A stretch of 64,000 nucleotides of DNA from Amoebophrya sp. A120 (Eukaryota > Sar > Dinophyceae > Syndiniales > Amoebophryaceae), in contig CAJINV010000005.1 in assembly GCA_905178155.1 (NCBI GenBank), positions 1,108,564-1,172,563 of the forward strand, read 5' to 3'. Below are positions 1 through 11,217 of the stretch, piece by piece. The notes beneath the pieces are model-generated. The model was not told the DNA's origin. It saw nothing but the letters and a program-made list of their open reading frames with translations, and made no database searches. Each line of letters starts with the position of its first letter. Positions within the stretch are counted from its first letter, which is position 1. The translations under genes were made by a program, and so were the position numbers.

Positions 1-540
1 AGATGGCGCGATGCTGTACTGCACCCGTGGAACAAGGGAAAAAGTTGAAACGCGAGGTCAGAAAACAAGCATACAATTGCTCCGAAAGAACTCGCGAGAG
101 TCTGTGTTTCGAAACAGAGTCCAAGTATGAACTAGATCTGATCCACCCTTAAGGTCAGTGACGTGTGCGAATTTGGATATGTCTATGCGAAACTATGGGG
201 ATCACGGAAAAAACAATCATCTCATAGCAGCAGGCTTGCGTGATCCAATTATTTCTTCTGAGACGAAACAGTTGCGATCCAACACTTGGATCAAAACATT
301 CCAGTCGGAAATGGTGCTTGTTGAAAGATCTGAACTCGCTGATCTTCCAAATCGAAAGTCATACTGCATGAAGCAATTTTATTGGCGATCGAATATCTTC
401 ACTCTCACGCTCGACAGGAGTCAGATTTTACGAACGCAAGCGACAAACGATGGATTCATAGTAGCGCTACGGCAATACCTGATTTCTTGAAAGACACTTC
501 TTGTTCTCCGATTATCCCCACTCAAACGACCGACAACGAC
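1..540. other. 5' flank, no gene seen
   Basis: No convincing coding sequence is visible before the FG-nucleoporin start codon. One open frame of about 110 codons (158-490) has no recognisable motif and no coding-like composition. The stretch probably holds the promoter and 5' untranslated region of the nucleoporin gene. Confidence 0.4.
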
Positions 541-2203
541 ATGTCAATCTTTGGTGGCGGCGGCAACAGCGCACCAGCCGGTGGCGGCTCTTTGTTCGGC
601 GGCGGCGACAACAAACCAGCAGGCTCTATTTTCGGTGGTGCGGCACCTGCAGCCGGTGCCACCGCCGGTGGTTCCTCCCTTTTCGGTGGCGGTGGCGCGG
701 CGGCTGCTCCGGCGCCGGCCGCGGGCGGCTTGTTCGGCGGTGGAGCGAGTGCAACTCCCGCTGCGCCAGCGGCTGGTGGATCGAGTCTTTTCGGAGGCGG
801 CGCAGCGCAAACCCCGGCACCGGCCGCTTCAGGTTCATCGCTTTTCGGCACTGCTGCACCAGCACCCGCGGCAGCAGCGGAATCGAAGGCCGGGTCAATT
901 TTCGGCGCGGCAGCACCAGCAGCAGCTCCGGATGCGAAGGCAGCAGCACCAGCAGGCGGATCTTTGTTCGGCGCACCTGCCGCTGCTCCTGCAGCGGCGC
1001 CCGCCGCGGACAACAAAGCTAGTTCGGTATTCGGAGCCAGCGCAGCACCGGCAGGAGACCAGAGTAAACCCGCGGAAAGCAAAGCAGGATCAATTTTCGG
1101 CGGTGCAGCAGCAGCTGCACCAGCAGCGGGTGGGGATAACAAAGCAGGGGGGTTGTTCGGAGGTGGCGGTGCAACAGCAGCTCCGGCAAATGACGCGGAT
1201 AAGAACGCACTCGCAACTGTCGGCGGAGCAAAGAAGGAGCCAGACCAGAATGCGCTAAGGATGTCGGTATCTATACATAGAACGGAAGACTTTTTTCGAA
1301 AAGTGAGAGTTTGAAATTGAATTTGAGTGTAGTCGTACGACTGATTCTGCTTCTACTTGTTACTGCCTGTCAAATAGATCAAAAGCAATTCGTCAACATA
1401 GCGACTCACTGTCACTTCTTCTTCTCTCTACTCAGGTCAACGAGCACCGGAAAGTTGGCGAACTTCTGCGACAATACGAAGAACGAATTTTCAAGCAAGC
1501 CGCAACGTTCCAGCAAGCCGCCGCACAGTGCGTCGAGATGGACACGGCACTGATTTCAAACAGTCTAAAGGTCCGAGAAATAAACCTGGAGTACGAAACT
1601 TTGCGAACAAAGCAGAACACCGTTGCCGAGTGCCTGAAGCACATTGCTGAACAGCAGGTACAAATTTTTTCGCAATACGGCACCCACGCGAGTTTGTGTG
1701 TTAGTTAATCAAAGCGCTGGCGCTTTTCTTCTCTCTGTAAGAAAGTACTCTGGATCGAAAATCTGCAATGCAAAAATCAATAAACAGGAATCTCTCTCCC
1801 GCCTAATGGGTGCCCTGCAAGCGAGTCTCCAGTCCGCCCCGGCTGCGAGTACGAAGTGTCACCAAAAAGCGAACACGCTCGCTCTGCATCTCGACGATTT
1901 GGAACGACAAGTGAACGACCTGACGTCGGAAATCGACAACGTGCACGAAAAACAGTATTGAAATGATTTTTGCTATTGCTTTTGCTTGGCAACGTGTATT
2001 TGGAATGACAGCTATTCTTGTCTAGAAAATGCAGCTATACAAATCGACACACATTGAATTCATTTTTCAGGTACGCTACCCCGCTAGGCGGTATCGCGCG
2101 AGTCTTGTGCGCCCAGGCAGATACCTTGAACCACTTGGAGACGCAGACTAGCGAAGCCGCGATGAAGCTGAAGCAGATGGACGGAAATTTGTTTTCCCGA
2201 TGA
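541..2203 (+). CDS. NUP62: FG-repeat nucleoporin, Nup62/Nsp1 type
   Basis: Central-channel nucleoporin of the nuclear pore. Exons 541-1266, 1436-1657, 1788-1954 and 2071-2203, joined by three GT-AG introns, give 415 residues. Residues 1 to about 230 are a low-complexity Ala/Gly/Pro region with over ten SLFG, SIFG and GLFG repeats, the type that binds transport receptors. The last 170 residues are a heptad-rich coiled coil (ERIFKQAATFQQAAAQC, then LHLDDLERQVNDLTSEID), matching in position and length the Nsp1_C domain that assembles with Nup54/Nup58 partners. The start at 541 is chosen because FG repeats begin at once (MSIFGGGG); the same frame is open to 382 but without such content. The third intron splits a codon and restores Lys-Gln-Tyr. 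FG repeats alone could fit other nucleoporins; the C-terminal coiled coil favours Nup62. Confidence 0.85.
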
Positions 2204-2759
2204 AGGAGTTGAGGCTGTCATGCTCATGCTCCCAAAGAACTCAAGCTTGGAAAAACTAAACGCGACGACTGATATTTTTACCACCGTGTGTCAAAGGAAT
2301 TCATCGCTCATTTAGATTTACAATCACACCCATGGGAAGAACAAATACAAACAAGGCACGCCACTGTCCCGTGCGCAAGCAATGCATCTCACTTTGGAGT
2401 TCTTTCTGCGTTCGATCTCGAACTTGTTCCCCAGTACCGGATCCTGAACAGTTGCCAAAGGTGCTGACGACCCCGTCGTTTCTTTGGTCGTCGTCGTCGT
2501 CGTCGCCTTCAAGAAACCATAACCATTTTTGCCCCAGTTCGTTCCTGTTTTCTGACTCGCGATGTCTTTCTAGATTTTCGGGTTCCTTTTGGACTCAGTT
2601 GGTTGCAGATTTTTCTCGCCTGCTCTTCATGTGTTTTCTGTATGTAGGTGACGGCGAACAAGATCAATAGTCACGTCTACCGATTTCTACAAAACAAAGA
2701 CGCATAAATGAGAAGAACCAAACATCTTCTCCTCAGTAAATAAAGATCGTGCCACAGCC
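2204..2759. other. Intergenic, nucleoporin to TRAPPC3
   Basis: A pyrimidine-rich stretch with TCG microsatellite-like runs near 2490-2510. An open frame at 2332-2670 lacks protein-like composition and is taken as chance. It probably contains the 3' UTR of the nucleoporin gene and the 5' UTR of the next gene. Confidence 0.4.
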
Positions 2760-3495
2760 ATGGATCCCCAACAACTCGGCAACCCTGGAGGTGGCTCCCA
2801 GCAGTCCGCCCGGAGTTCCCAGTACGCGCGGTTCGGTGCGGATGTGTTGAGCCGGATGGAGAAAGTGCCCAGCGAGCTGCTCGCATTGACTTATGGCTCA
2901 CTGATCACGCAACTGATGGAGGATCTGCACAGCGACACGCAACAAATGAACGACGCCCTCGACCGGATGGGAGAGCAGATGGGAGCGAGGTTGGTGGACG
3001 AATTTTTGGCAAAAACGCAAAACATCGTGACGAGTTTTCCACTCTGCTGCCAGGACTTCCCGGACTTGTGCGAAATAATAGCGACGGTCGGGTTTAAAAT
3101 GTACCTCGGGGTGGCAGCTGAGGTAAGGCTAAGGGTAAAGAACTTTCAATCATCACAAAAACAAATTTTCTTCCGACTACCGGCTTTCTTCAAGGGCCTC
3201 ACATTGCACTTTTCGTTCCACCCTCTAACTTCAGGTTGCTAACGTGTCCGAGAAGTCCTGCGACTTCATTTTGCGAGAAAATCCGTTATCGGAGTTCGTG
3301 GAAATACCCGCAGAGCTTCAGTCTGGCGGCCTCTGGTACAGCAACATCCTGGCTGGCGCGGTGCGCGGCGCGCTCGCGGCGGTGGGTGTGAGGACGCGGG
3401 TGTACTTTGTGGAAGATGTGACACGGGATGACAACGACATCACAAGAATAGCCTGTGAACTGATTGAATACATGGTAGATGAGTTCGATGATTGA
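2760..3495 (+). CDS. TRAPPC3: TRAPP complex core subunit Bet3/TRAPPC3
   Basis: Core subunit of the TRAPP tethering complex, which activates Rab1/Ypt1 in ER-Golgi traffic. Two exons (2760-3122, 3235-3495) flank a 112-bp GT-AG intron (GTAAGG donor, TTCAG acceptor) and give 207 residues; family members are about 180, the excess being a 25-residue Gly/Ser-rich N terminus. The Bet3 signature runs in order: ELLALTYGSLITQLMEDL, LDRMGEQMGARLVDEFLAK, IIATVGFKMYLGV, then after the intron the ENPL-EFVE-P block and a LWYSNILAGAVRGAL segment. A Cys pair after the FLAK motif lies where animal TRAPPC3 carries its palmitoylated cysteine; that equivalence is inferred. The ATG sits in a GCCATGG context. Confidence 0.93.
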
Positions 3496-3686
3496 AAACA
3501 AAAAGAAAATTTTTCTAGAAGAGACACGGCGCGTTTTGTGCTGCCTTTGTTCAAATGTGAGCGCCGGAAGATGCATCTTCTAGCACCATCTGTTTCTGGG
3601 TTCGGGCGGTAGTGCGTTTCTTTCTGGACAGTCTGGACCGAAGAGCAGTCTTGTAAAGTGGTAGGTGTAGCTCGTAACTCGAAACG

Positions 3687-6599
3687 ATGCGGTCCCGATC
3701 GCGGGCAACCTTGTCTCGCCTCCGCACGGCGGGTTGCTTTTGCTCTCCGCTCCTCGCGTCGCTTGCGTTCCTACTTCCCGGAGTCGCGGTAGCAACGTTT
3801 GACTTTGCTCGCGAGGCCCAGTTGATTTCACGCCAGCAGGAAATTGCGGACTTGCTCTCTACCCTTTCGCGCAGCCGAAACAGCGCAGCTGACCGCCCCC
3901 TAGCGGTGACGCCGCGACTGCAAGACTGGTTTAAGAGCTCGATTGGCGTGCAAGAAACGTACGACGGACGGTATCGGAGCGGTGTAGGCAATAAGGAGAA
4001 GGAACTTTTGGGAGAATCGGCTGCAGCAGAACATAATCAAACACGCGTTGCAGAAGTAGAAAGAGAACTGAGGCCTCCAAAGATTTTGTTTAAGAAGGTC
4101 CTGACGACCTCCACCACTCGAAGTGCAAACGCGAGGAACGCGTTTGTCCAGCCGGCCTTCCGGGCGATTCACTTTCTCGGTGCCCCTGCGCATTCGTCCG
4201 AGCACGACGGCACCAGCTCCAGCTTGTTGACACGGATATGGGGAGCTATCACGGCCCTGCCTGCGGCAAAGAAAGCGAAAAACTCAGCTGGGAAAAAGGG
4301 GAATGGGAAGCAAAAAGTGGAACCACCAAGGTCGCTCAGTAAGGAGCTGCGGGTTTTGCGGGTGCCGATCGACGGGACCAATGTGGAAATTGGAACGCCC
4401 GTGTCGGCCGCGTCCGACGGCCGTGCGGCTAGCAGTACTACAGCGGCTGATACGACTCTGTCGTTCTCGCAACTGTTTCCACCCGGTATAGAGTCGATGG
4501 CGTTCTTGAAAAGCGGGCCAGTACAGCCGATTGCGCATCAGACGGTGCGGAAGCAGGGAGCCACGAACGAAACGGCTACGGAACAATCGCTTTCAACAGC
4601 AGAAACATCAACCATCCTCTCCATCCAGCCGGTAAACCGCCGGGCCGTCTGGTTGATCCGTGGCTTCCCGGCAGATCGCACCTGGCAGGCCGAGCAATGG
4701 GCGTGTACTGCAACCCCGAAATTACTGGCCTACACGACGAGAATGCCGTTTAAGAGCACAGCTACTGCTGGGCGAAATCTTCAGACGGAGAATACAAAAA
4801 GCCCCTCAAGCACCAGCAGTTTCCCAACCTCGTTGTCTACCCTTCAGATCCTCTCTGGCGGCCGGGAATTCCTCACTGCTGACGACGCAGGCCGGATTTT
4901 CCTGCTGTCCTCCGCTGTTACCACCAGCACGCTGACGTGGACACCTTCGCCAAACGGCACTGAAACAACCGGTACTAGTGGAGGATCAAATCGCGGCCGC
5001 GGGTCGAACAAAATCATGTTCCACGAGATTTCCGAGAAGCTCTCCGTTCGCGTCGCGGATACTCCTGTTCTGGGAATTATGTCTGTCGCGGGTACTAGTG
5101 TCGCGGAGCGCTCCTTGTTTTTCACGAAATCCTACTTCGGCTACTTTGCCGCGAAGCAAGCAGAGGTGATGCAGCCCCTCTGCGGCGGCTGGACGGACGC
5201 CTGGCGGATTTCGCAAGTCGTGCCTGCGCAGAACGGGCTGCGCATCTTCGTCTTGCTGACGAACGACAGAGCGAAGCGCAGCCGGATTCTCGTCTACCTA
5301 TCCGACCGCACGCCGGACCCGTTCTCTGGCGTGAAGAAGCGGCAGGGGGCGGAGAAGTTGTGCTTACTGGAAAACCGGTTCCCGGAAGTCGGAGGAAAGT
5401 TGACAAATTTGCACGTGATCGCCGACCGGTACGTATTTGCGTTGCAGGAGCTGCGGCAAGAAGGAGGCAGTGCAACTGTTGCGGGACGAAATAGTGCGCA
5501 AGAATCGCCAGGTGGTAAAAGGCTCGTTTTCTTCGGTTCTGAGTTTGAACCGGGTACGAACGACCCGATCGGGATTTACGGCGGCACGCAGTCGCACCAT
5601 CCGCAAGGGAAGGTTTTTTTCTTCGACGACTTGCTGCCGGACCTGGCAATCTCAGACTTCGCGATTTCACCTTTTCACGGGGCCACCAATCCGCAGCTGC
5701 TGGTGGTGAATGCGAGGAGCCGGGCGACTGCTTTGAAAGCTTCTTCGTCAGGTCGTGCTGGACCAAATCAAGCAAAAGTGGCTCCATCTGATGAAGAAGT
5801 CCTGTACCAATTCCAGATCTCGAAACTGGTTGCCGCTGCTACAGCCGATGAGAAGGAAAATGGAGCACTGGGGAAATCCGGAAGGAGTGGCACAGGCAGC
5901 AACAGGGCAGTTCCACCAGCAGATCTTCACGAAACGATCCTAGGCCGTCGCGGACGACCCCCTAGGGTATACCGCACAACCGAACGGGACGAGCTGATCG
6001 CAAAGAAACGAGCCGCTTCGGGCAAGAATTCGAAACAAACCACTTCTCTCTTCAGCGACGAGGATGCGGGTGGATTACGCGACGTTGCCGATGAGCACCT
6101 GGCGCGTAAGCCCTGGTGGCGCCGGGTCTGGGACAAGATCTACTTACCGAAGGGGATTATCATGTTCCTCCTCATTGCCGCACTTTGCTCCTACACCGTC
6201 ATGAAACAACGGCACAAACACAACTACGACGGGGACCGGCTGAGGGGGAAGTTTTCGCAGGAGCAGATTTTAAAAGGGTTGAAAAAGGAGGCGGAAAGGG
6301 TGCAGAAAGAGGCGGAAGAGATGGCGAAGGGAACAATAGGAGCAGACGGTGAAGAGGGAGAGGGGGAGGAAAATTTGGAAAATCAGAATGTTTTGAGACA
6401 GAGGATAAGCGGGCGCGTGCCGTTGCTTCCACCAGCCGCGGAGCAGAGGATGCTAGAAGAGGACGAAGTCGAAGATGAAGAAGGCGGCCTGGAGATTGTT
6501 GACCGGGACGAGGATGCCACTGCATTACAAGATGGCGCAGGCGAGTCTGCGGAGGAAGTTGATGAAGGGGCTGCTGAAAGTAACATGCTGCAAACATGA
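3687..6599 (+). CDS. Large single-pass type I membrane protein, function unknown
   Basis: A single uninterrupted 970-codon frame. The N terminus has a basic patch followed by a hydrophobic stretch (roughly residues 16-37, LLASLAFLLPGVAVA) that looks like a signal peptide. About 780 residues of predicted lumenal/extracellular sequence follow, with beta-strand-like blocks alternating with Ser/Thr/Ala-rich linkers. A single membrane segment lies near residues 822-840 (GIIMFLLIAALCSYTVM). The cytosolic tail of about 130 residues begins very basic, continues as a Lys/Glu helix and ends in an acidic stretch (EEDEVEDEEGGLEIVDRDED). The layout resembles ER or Golgi receptors with a beta-propeller lumenal domain, but I recognise no family motif and assign no function. 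The absence of introns is unusual among its neighbours. Confidence 0.8.
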   Translation: MRSRSRATLSRLRTAGCFCSPLLASLAFLLPGVAVATFDFAREAQLISRQQEIADLLSTLSRSRNSAADRPLAVTPRLQDWFKSSIGVQETYDGRYRSGVGNKEKELLGESAAAEHNQTRVAEVERELRPPKILFKKVLTTSTTRSANARNAFVQPAFRAIHFLGAPAHSSEHDGTSSSLLTRIWGAITALPAAKKAKNSAGKKGNGKQKVEPPRSLSKELRVLRVPIDGTNVEIGTPVSAASDGRAASSTTAADTTLSFSQLFPPGIESMAFLKSGPVQPIAHQTVRKQGATNETATEQSLSTAETSTILSIQPVNRRAVWLIRGFPADRTWQAEQWACTATPKLLAYTTRMPFKSTATAGRNLQTENTKSPSSTSSFPTSLSTLQILSGGREFLTADDAGRIFLLSSAVTTSTLTWTPSPNGTETTGTSGGSNRGRGSNKIMFHEISEKLSVRVADTPVLGIMSVAGTSVAERSLFFTKSYFGYFAAKQAEVMQPLCGGWTDAWRISQVVPAQNGLRIFVLLTNDRAKRSRILVYLSDRTPDPFSGVKKRQGAEKLCLLENRFPEVGGKLTNLHVIADRYVFALQELRQEGGSATVAGRNSAQESPGGKRLVFFGSEFEPGTNDPIGIYGGTQSHHPQGKVFFFDDLLPDLAISDFAISPFHGATNPQLLVVNARSRATALKASSSGRAGPNQAKVAPSDEEVLYQFQISKLVAAATADEKENGALGKSGRSGTGSNRAVPPADLHETILGRRGRPPRVYRTTERDELIAKKRAASGKNSKQTTSLFSDEDAGGLRDVADEHLARKPWWRRVWDKIYLPKGIIMFLLIAALCSYTVMKQRHKHNYDGDRLRGKFSQEQILKGLKKEAERVQKEAEEMAKGTIGADGEEGEGEENLENQNVLRQRISGRVPLLPPAAEQRMLEEDEVEDEEGGLEIVDRDEDATALQDGAGESAEEVDEGAAESNMLQT

Positions 6600-7244
6600 G
6601 TTTGACTTCAGTTGCGCGATTTGATGTTAGGTTAGGAGCTATGCAGCTGCAAAAATTTTTTGCGCCAACCAATAAAAACAAAAAGAAACGTGAACAAGAA
6701 AATGGCCGCTTTATCAGTCGTTTCTGCAGTGTTAGAAAACACGAGGCCTCGCACTGCATCGACAGTTCAAAATCTTAACATCACCGACCAAGTTCACATT
6801 CGTACGGTACAACGAACAGGTTGCCGCAGAAAAAGATCTACTGCCTTTGACCGCTGGTTCTGATTCTTCATAGGAGCACTACGATTTGGTTTTGGATGTC
6901 AATCGCTAGTCACACTGACCTCACTTTTTTCAGCACTAACATTCAGTCAGTCTTATCAGTCCCATGAAACCGGTAGTACCAAAACCAATCCTGTTCCTGA
7001 TATTCTGTGTGTTGAAGTTTCCGCACTAACGACCTCCCAAGATCCCCCCGAAAGAAAATCCCGAATGTCTTTGATTGCGTAATCGAGGACGTCGACCCTA
7101 TATAAACCGTAGTCAATTCTCAATGGAAGTATTCTTCTGTACAACCAAACAAGTAGGAGTACCAAAATAAATTGAAGTTCTCTGAGTCCACCATCCCCCG
7201 AGTAACTACACATCGCAAGTAACCATTACCCACACTCTTTTACC
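6600..7244. other. Intergenic
   Basis: AT-richer sequence with no recognisable coding content on either strand. Short open frames at 6596-6863 and 6956-7213 lack motifs. Presumed 3' UTR of the membrane-protein gene plus the upstream region of the next. Confidence 0.4.
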
Positions 7245-9182
7245 ATGTCCCTCGACCAGTATTCCCTGTACGGCCTCCTGGCCAAGTTGGAGCAGGAGGA
7301 GAAAGATTTCGACGAGAAGGAACTCAAAACCGAACTCCAAACCCGCTTACTGACCCAAGACGACTTGGAATTCACCGCGGTGGAGAAAAAGCTCGTCTCG
7401 CAATACGTCCAGAAGCTTCTTGCCCAGGCAAAGGCGGAGGGGAACGGGAAGAAGGAGGAGAAGCTGCAGGAGCTGCTGGCAAAGGTCAGCAAGACCAGTA
7501 CTTTGAAGGAGCCGCGGGCGATTCGGAAGCTGATTTTTGAATCGAAGAAAGTCGAAACCGAGCACGAAAAAGCAGCGGAAACGCTGCAGAAGTGGCGGGA
7601 CGGCAAGCACAAGTTGAAAAACGTTGCGGAGGCGGACGCGTTGCAGAGGAAGGAGCGGGATTTGGGGAAAGAAGTGCGGCAGTTAGGGGAAAAGTTGGAG
7701 AAATTGCGACAGGTATTCCTAACGATGATTTGTTTGTTTCGGATGCTAGATTAGCGGTGGACCTGTCTATCCGCGTATGGATAAAGCCTTTGCTTGTTCT
7801 TGTTCACCCTCACGCATGCCCATCTGAAACAGACCCGTCAGAACTTCGGTGCGACGGACAGCGACGACGATTTCGACCGTGCGCGACCAACGACCTGGAC
7901 CAGCGTGAAGCACGTCGTTCCCAACCCCGCAGCGAAGAATCCAGCGACGAGTAAAAGCAAGAGTGCGTCGGCGAATAAGGCCACTATCGCAAATCGTGGG
8001 GGAGGGAACCAGTGGCGGTCGAACGAGATGACATTAGCGCAGCAGCTGCAAATGCGGATGGTTGCTGATCTGAAGGCTCAAGAACAGCCGGCGTCGAGAG
8101 CGGAGGAGGATGGCGACACGACCGCGGGAGGAAAGACAGTTGCCACTGCTGCGCAGTCGCAAGTGTCACAACAAGCGACCACAGACAAAGAGCAGGATTG
8201 GGACGAGGGGGAGGAGGACGACTTTTGGGAGGAAATGCAGCGGGAAGAAGAAGTTTGGAAACAGGTCCCAAGTAAAGACCACACGTGCGGCAGGAAGGCC
8301 ACAGGCGTTGGAGCGGTTTTGCAAGCGGGTAAAAAGGATTCTCAATCTGACGATGACTCCGACACAGTCGACGTTCACGATGACGCCCAACAGGCACCGG
8401 AAAGCAAGACTACATCAACAGCGAAGAAATCGCGAAGTAAAAATAAGAAAGGATCTTCGGATCAAAGGGCAGATGAAGCGGAACTCGCGAGACTGCTACG
8501 AGAGCAGGCCAAAGCGAAGACAAAGAGTACTGCGAAAAAGGGACCGTCATTTTTCTACACCGCTTACCAAGCTGCGCGGAAGGAGTTTTGCGAAAATTCG
8601 ATTCTGTATCTTTTGCTGCAGAATTCACCTGTGATAGATGCAGACGCGATGCGGACGGCTGTCGGCGTGCGAAACCCTTTGGGTCTTGGACCGCAGAAGG
8701 CAACGACTACGGACGCGTACATTCAGTTCTTCACGGGTTGGAAGTTCAGCTTCCCGATCGGCTTGGCGAACGCGTCGACAAAATCGCAAGCGAGAAAAGC
8801 CGCTGAGAAAGGTGCAATTTTAGTCGATCCGGAGTTCGGATCGCGAATGAAGGAGAATGTTGGGAGATGGTACCCGGTAGTGGCGAACTTGACGCTGCTG
8901 GCGACGCTTTTCTGGCATCGGGGGACGTGGTGGGCTATGTGTGCATTTGCTCTGCTGGGAGCACAAACTCTGCTTCTGGAAGTCCCAGAGGCGGCGAGCG
9001 CCATTTGCGTAGTAGAAAAAGCGGGAAAGGAGCAGAGGGAGTTGATTCTCCTGAAATCGTTGCACGTCGGATTGTGGTTAGTTTTCATGGCAGGTGCGAT
9101 TGCAGTCTTTGCGTGGTCGTTTCTGCTCTTCGTCTCTATTGTAACTTGCGCGCTCTTTGCGTCGCTACAGTATGCGGCATGA
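7245..9182 (+). CDS. Coiled-coil protein with PRA1-like membrane domain
   Basis: Two exons (7245-7712, 7833-9182) around a 120-bp GT-AG intron give 605 residues. Residues 1-156 are Lys/Glu-rich and strongly coiled-coil. The middle is disordered and acidic (GATDSDDDF, then an EGEEDDFWEEM patch). The last 200 residues look like a prenylated Rab acceptor (PRA1/Yip3) domain: a FFTGWKFSFP block, basic residues, SRMKENVGRWYPVVANL, then two hydrophobic hairpins (WWAMCAFALLGAQTLLL; GLWLVFMAGAIAVFAWSFLL). PRA1 proteins act as membrane factors for prenylated Rabs in the ER/Golgi; here the domain would be fused to a long coiled coil, which is not the usual compact form. The domain call rests on pattern resemblance only. 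The fusion depends on the predicted intron, whose two sites keep phase 0. Confidence 0.6.
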
Positions 9183-10043
9183 GTAACTCGAGTCAGTTAC
9201 TTCAGATTCAGAGAAGATGAAAAAACTTTTAAATGCTCCCGAGTAAGAAAAAGAAAAATTAGAAGCGGAGTGTTGTCCCTACTCCAGTTCAAAGTTGGTT
9301 GTGGATCCACCATGAAGTGTCGCTGTCGACAACAAGAGATGTTCGCGTTTGATTGATCTTCAGTGACATCATGGTTTGAATTCAATATAGACGTCTCAAA
9401 ATGTTAGTGGAACCAAACAAAAGAGCTGTTTGAGCTGCATAATCAGCTGAGCGAGAGTGGGTGCGGACCGAATCCAAAACTACATTTTCAAGTTATGATT
9501 GTTGTGAGGCCATTACTCTTCTCAAAGTGCTGGCTTCATACACAAAGTGGCTTCAGTTACGAAGCAAAGAGGCAGCAAGATATTTTGGAAACAAAAGTCA
9601 GAGCAGCATCCTGATTCATACTCATAGCAACTTTGGTAGCCAGGCTAGCGCGCGCCTTCGCCTTGCGCCCAAAGGTTCATGTTTCTTCTGAGGAAGCTAA
9701 AGACGGGGCTGGTGACGCAGATCATGATCGATCTGCATCTCCTCAGCAAACGGGGTGTAGTTTTAGGCTAGTGGGTGCTTGCCATTCTTAGCAGAGTCGT
9801 GCACATGATTTACCAGCAGACCAATGGTACCAAAATGCCAATGAACTACTCCTTCGCTGCTCGTCTCTCCGTTCGTATCTAGTTCCGCCAAACTCTTCCT
9901 CATTTTTCGACCTCAAAAACCGATGCAAGAAGTCTGTTTTACCCTACAGTTAGCATTATTGAGTTCAATTTGTAATGCATAATCTGTTGCAATGCTATGC
10001 TGGCTCTACGAAGACTAGTCTGTTCGGAGAAATAAAACAAGCG
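9183..10043. other. Intergenic
   Basis: No recognisable gene on either strand. Short open frames (9197-9385 minus, 9461-9691 plus) show no motif. The next coding start was set at 10044 although the frame opens upstream. Confidence 0.4.
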
Positions 10044-10859
10044 ATGGCGGAGACGAAGAACGATGGCCCCTCGGCCTCGAGGTCGCCTCCGCGATCAAAC
10101 AGCGCCGCGCGGCTTCTTCCCCCGAGCAAATGGGTGGACGTCGGTGCTATAAGGAATACCAGACACCCCTGGTATGGCTACGCACGCAAGTTGGCGGACT
10201 GGGGGAAGGGGGTGGCGGAAAAGGACGGAAAAAAAATGTGGTGGAGGATGCCACCAAAAACGCTAGAGGCGGCAGAAAAAAAAGGGAGCTATACGTGTAG
10301 AGGCGTCGTTTCCATCGATTCGCGGCATGCAGTGCCGCTCGCTGTGCCGAAATCTGCGGAAAGAGGAAAACTACTTCGGAACCACCTCCTTGCCGAAAAC
10401 AATCGGGAGCGGAGAGAACTAGCCGCGAAGGCAGAAAACTACCAATACCAGCTACAGCTGCAGAATTGCAGGGCTTCCGCATCATCATCGGCGTCGTCTT
10501 CATCTTCCTCTTCGTCGACGAGTAGGCGCCGCCTGCAAGTCCCTGCCCATTTCTACACCCGTGAAGACGCAGCCGAACCGTCGACGTGTTCTTCTTCGGC
10601 CTTCACAGCAAAAGCACCAAGCGGCGAAAAGCCACCGTTGTGGACGATCGAGGACGGGTTGAAGTCATCTGCTACGTACGCCCAACGCACAGCAAATACG
10701 ATATCGCGGGCGGCAGCGGAAGCGGCTCTATCGGTGGAAGATCTCGTGCTGCCGGCGAATGTGCCAGCACCGACGAGCAACGACATCCCGGATGACGTTC
10801 ATTGCATCGAGCTCATCGAAATAGTATGCCGTGTCAAGAAGTTTCTTTCCTTGCCATAG
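10044..10859 (+). CDS. Hypothetical protein, Ser-rich, unknown
   Basis: An open frame of 271 codons from ATG 10044 (the frame extends to an upstream ATG at 9975 whose extra residues look non-coding). The sequence has a Ser/Pro/Arg-rich N terminus, a conserved-looking central part with several Trp and Tyr residues (SKWVDVGAIRNTRHPWYGYA, then a GKKMWWRMPPKTLEAAEKKG block), an Arg/Glu-rich helix, a polyserine tract and an acidic C terminus. I recognise no family. A GT near 10825 could be a donor, so the last residues may be intronic read-through. Coding status is supported by composition only. Confidence 0.5.
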   Translation: MAETKNDGPSASRSPPRSNSAARLLPPSKWVDVGAIRNTRHPWYGYARKLADWGKGVAEKDGKKMWWRMPPKTLEAAEKKGSYTCRGVVSIDSRHAVPLAVPKSAERGKLLRNHLLAENNRERRELAAKAENYQYQLQLQNCRASASSSASSSSSSSSTSRRRLQVPAHFYTREDAAEPSTCSSSAFTAKAPSGEKPPLWTIEDGLKSSATYAQRTANTISRAAAEAALSVEDLVLPANVPAPTSNDIPDDVHCIELIEIVCRVKKFLSLP

Positions 10860-11217
10860 TTTCTGCCACCATATAACCGGAATGAAAATGGCAGGCACTA
10901 TGTGTAGTTTTATGGGCCCATAATCCAAGGTTGGACTAGGGTGGCCGTTCCGTTTAGACTGACTTGTATTGCTTTCAGCGCTCTTTTTTTGTAAGTGTAG
11001 ATCGTTGAATTTGAATATAAGGGATAAAAGAGGTGTAAAAGATAAAGAGCAGGTACAAGTGAGGTATAAAAGTAGAACAAGCCGACGGAAAGAAAACAAC
11101 TGCACAGGGATAAGTGAGTCAAGACATCGATATAGAAACCCACCTCTTGCCTCCTAAATTCGTCGCGAAACTTCACAAGCCGCACCGGTCCCACAAGGGA
11201 TTGCTAAAATCGTTGAA
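10860..11217. other. Intergenic
   Basis: AT-rich spacer. The frame containing the next start codon is open from 11158, so an upstream non-coding or short exon cannot be excluded. Nothing else recognised. Confidence 0.35.

Noticed and set aside
522-1258. Long open frames on the minus strand and in other plus frames across the FG-nucleoporin exon
   Set aside because: GC-rich Ala/Gly/Pro codons leave all frames open; only frame 541-1266 gives FG repeats and splices to a coiled-coil exon.
5122-5787. 221-codon minus-strand frame inside the membrane-protein gene
   Set aside because: Arg/Ser-rich shadow of a long plus-strand coding frame with no motif.
6199-6759. 186-codon minus-strand frame over the acidic tail of the membrane protein
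   Set aside because: Pro/Leu/Phe-rich complement of the Glu/Lys tail codons.
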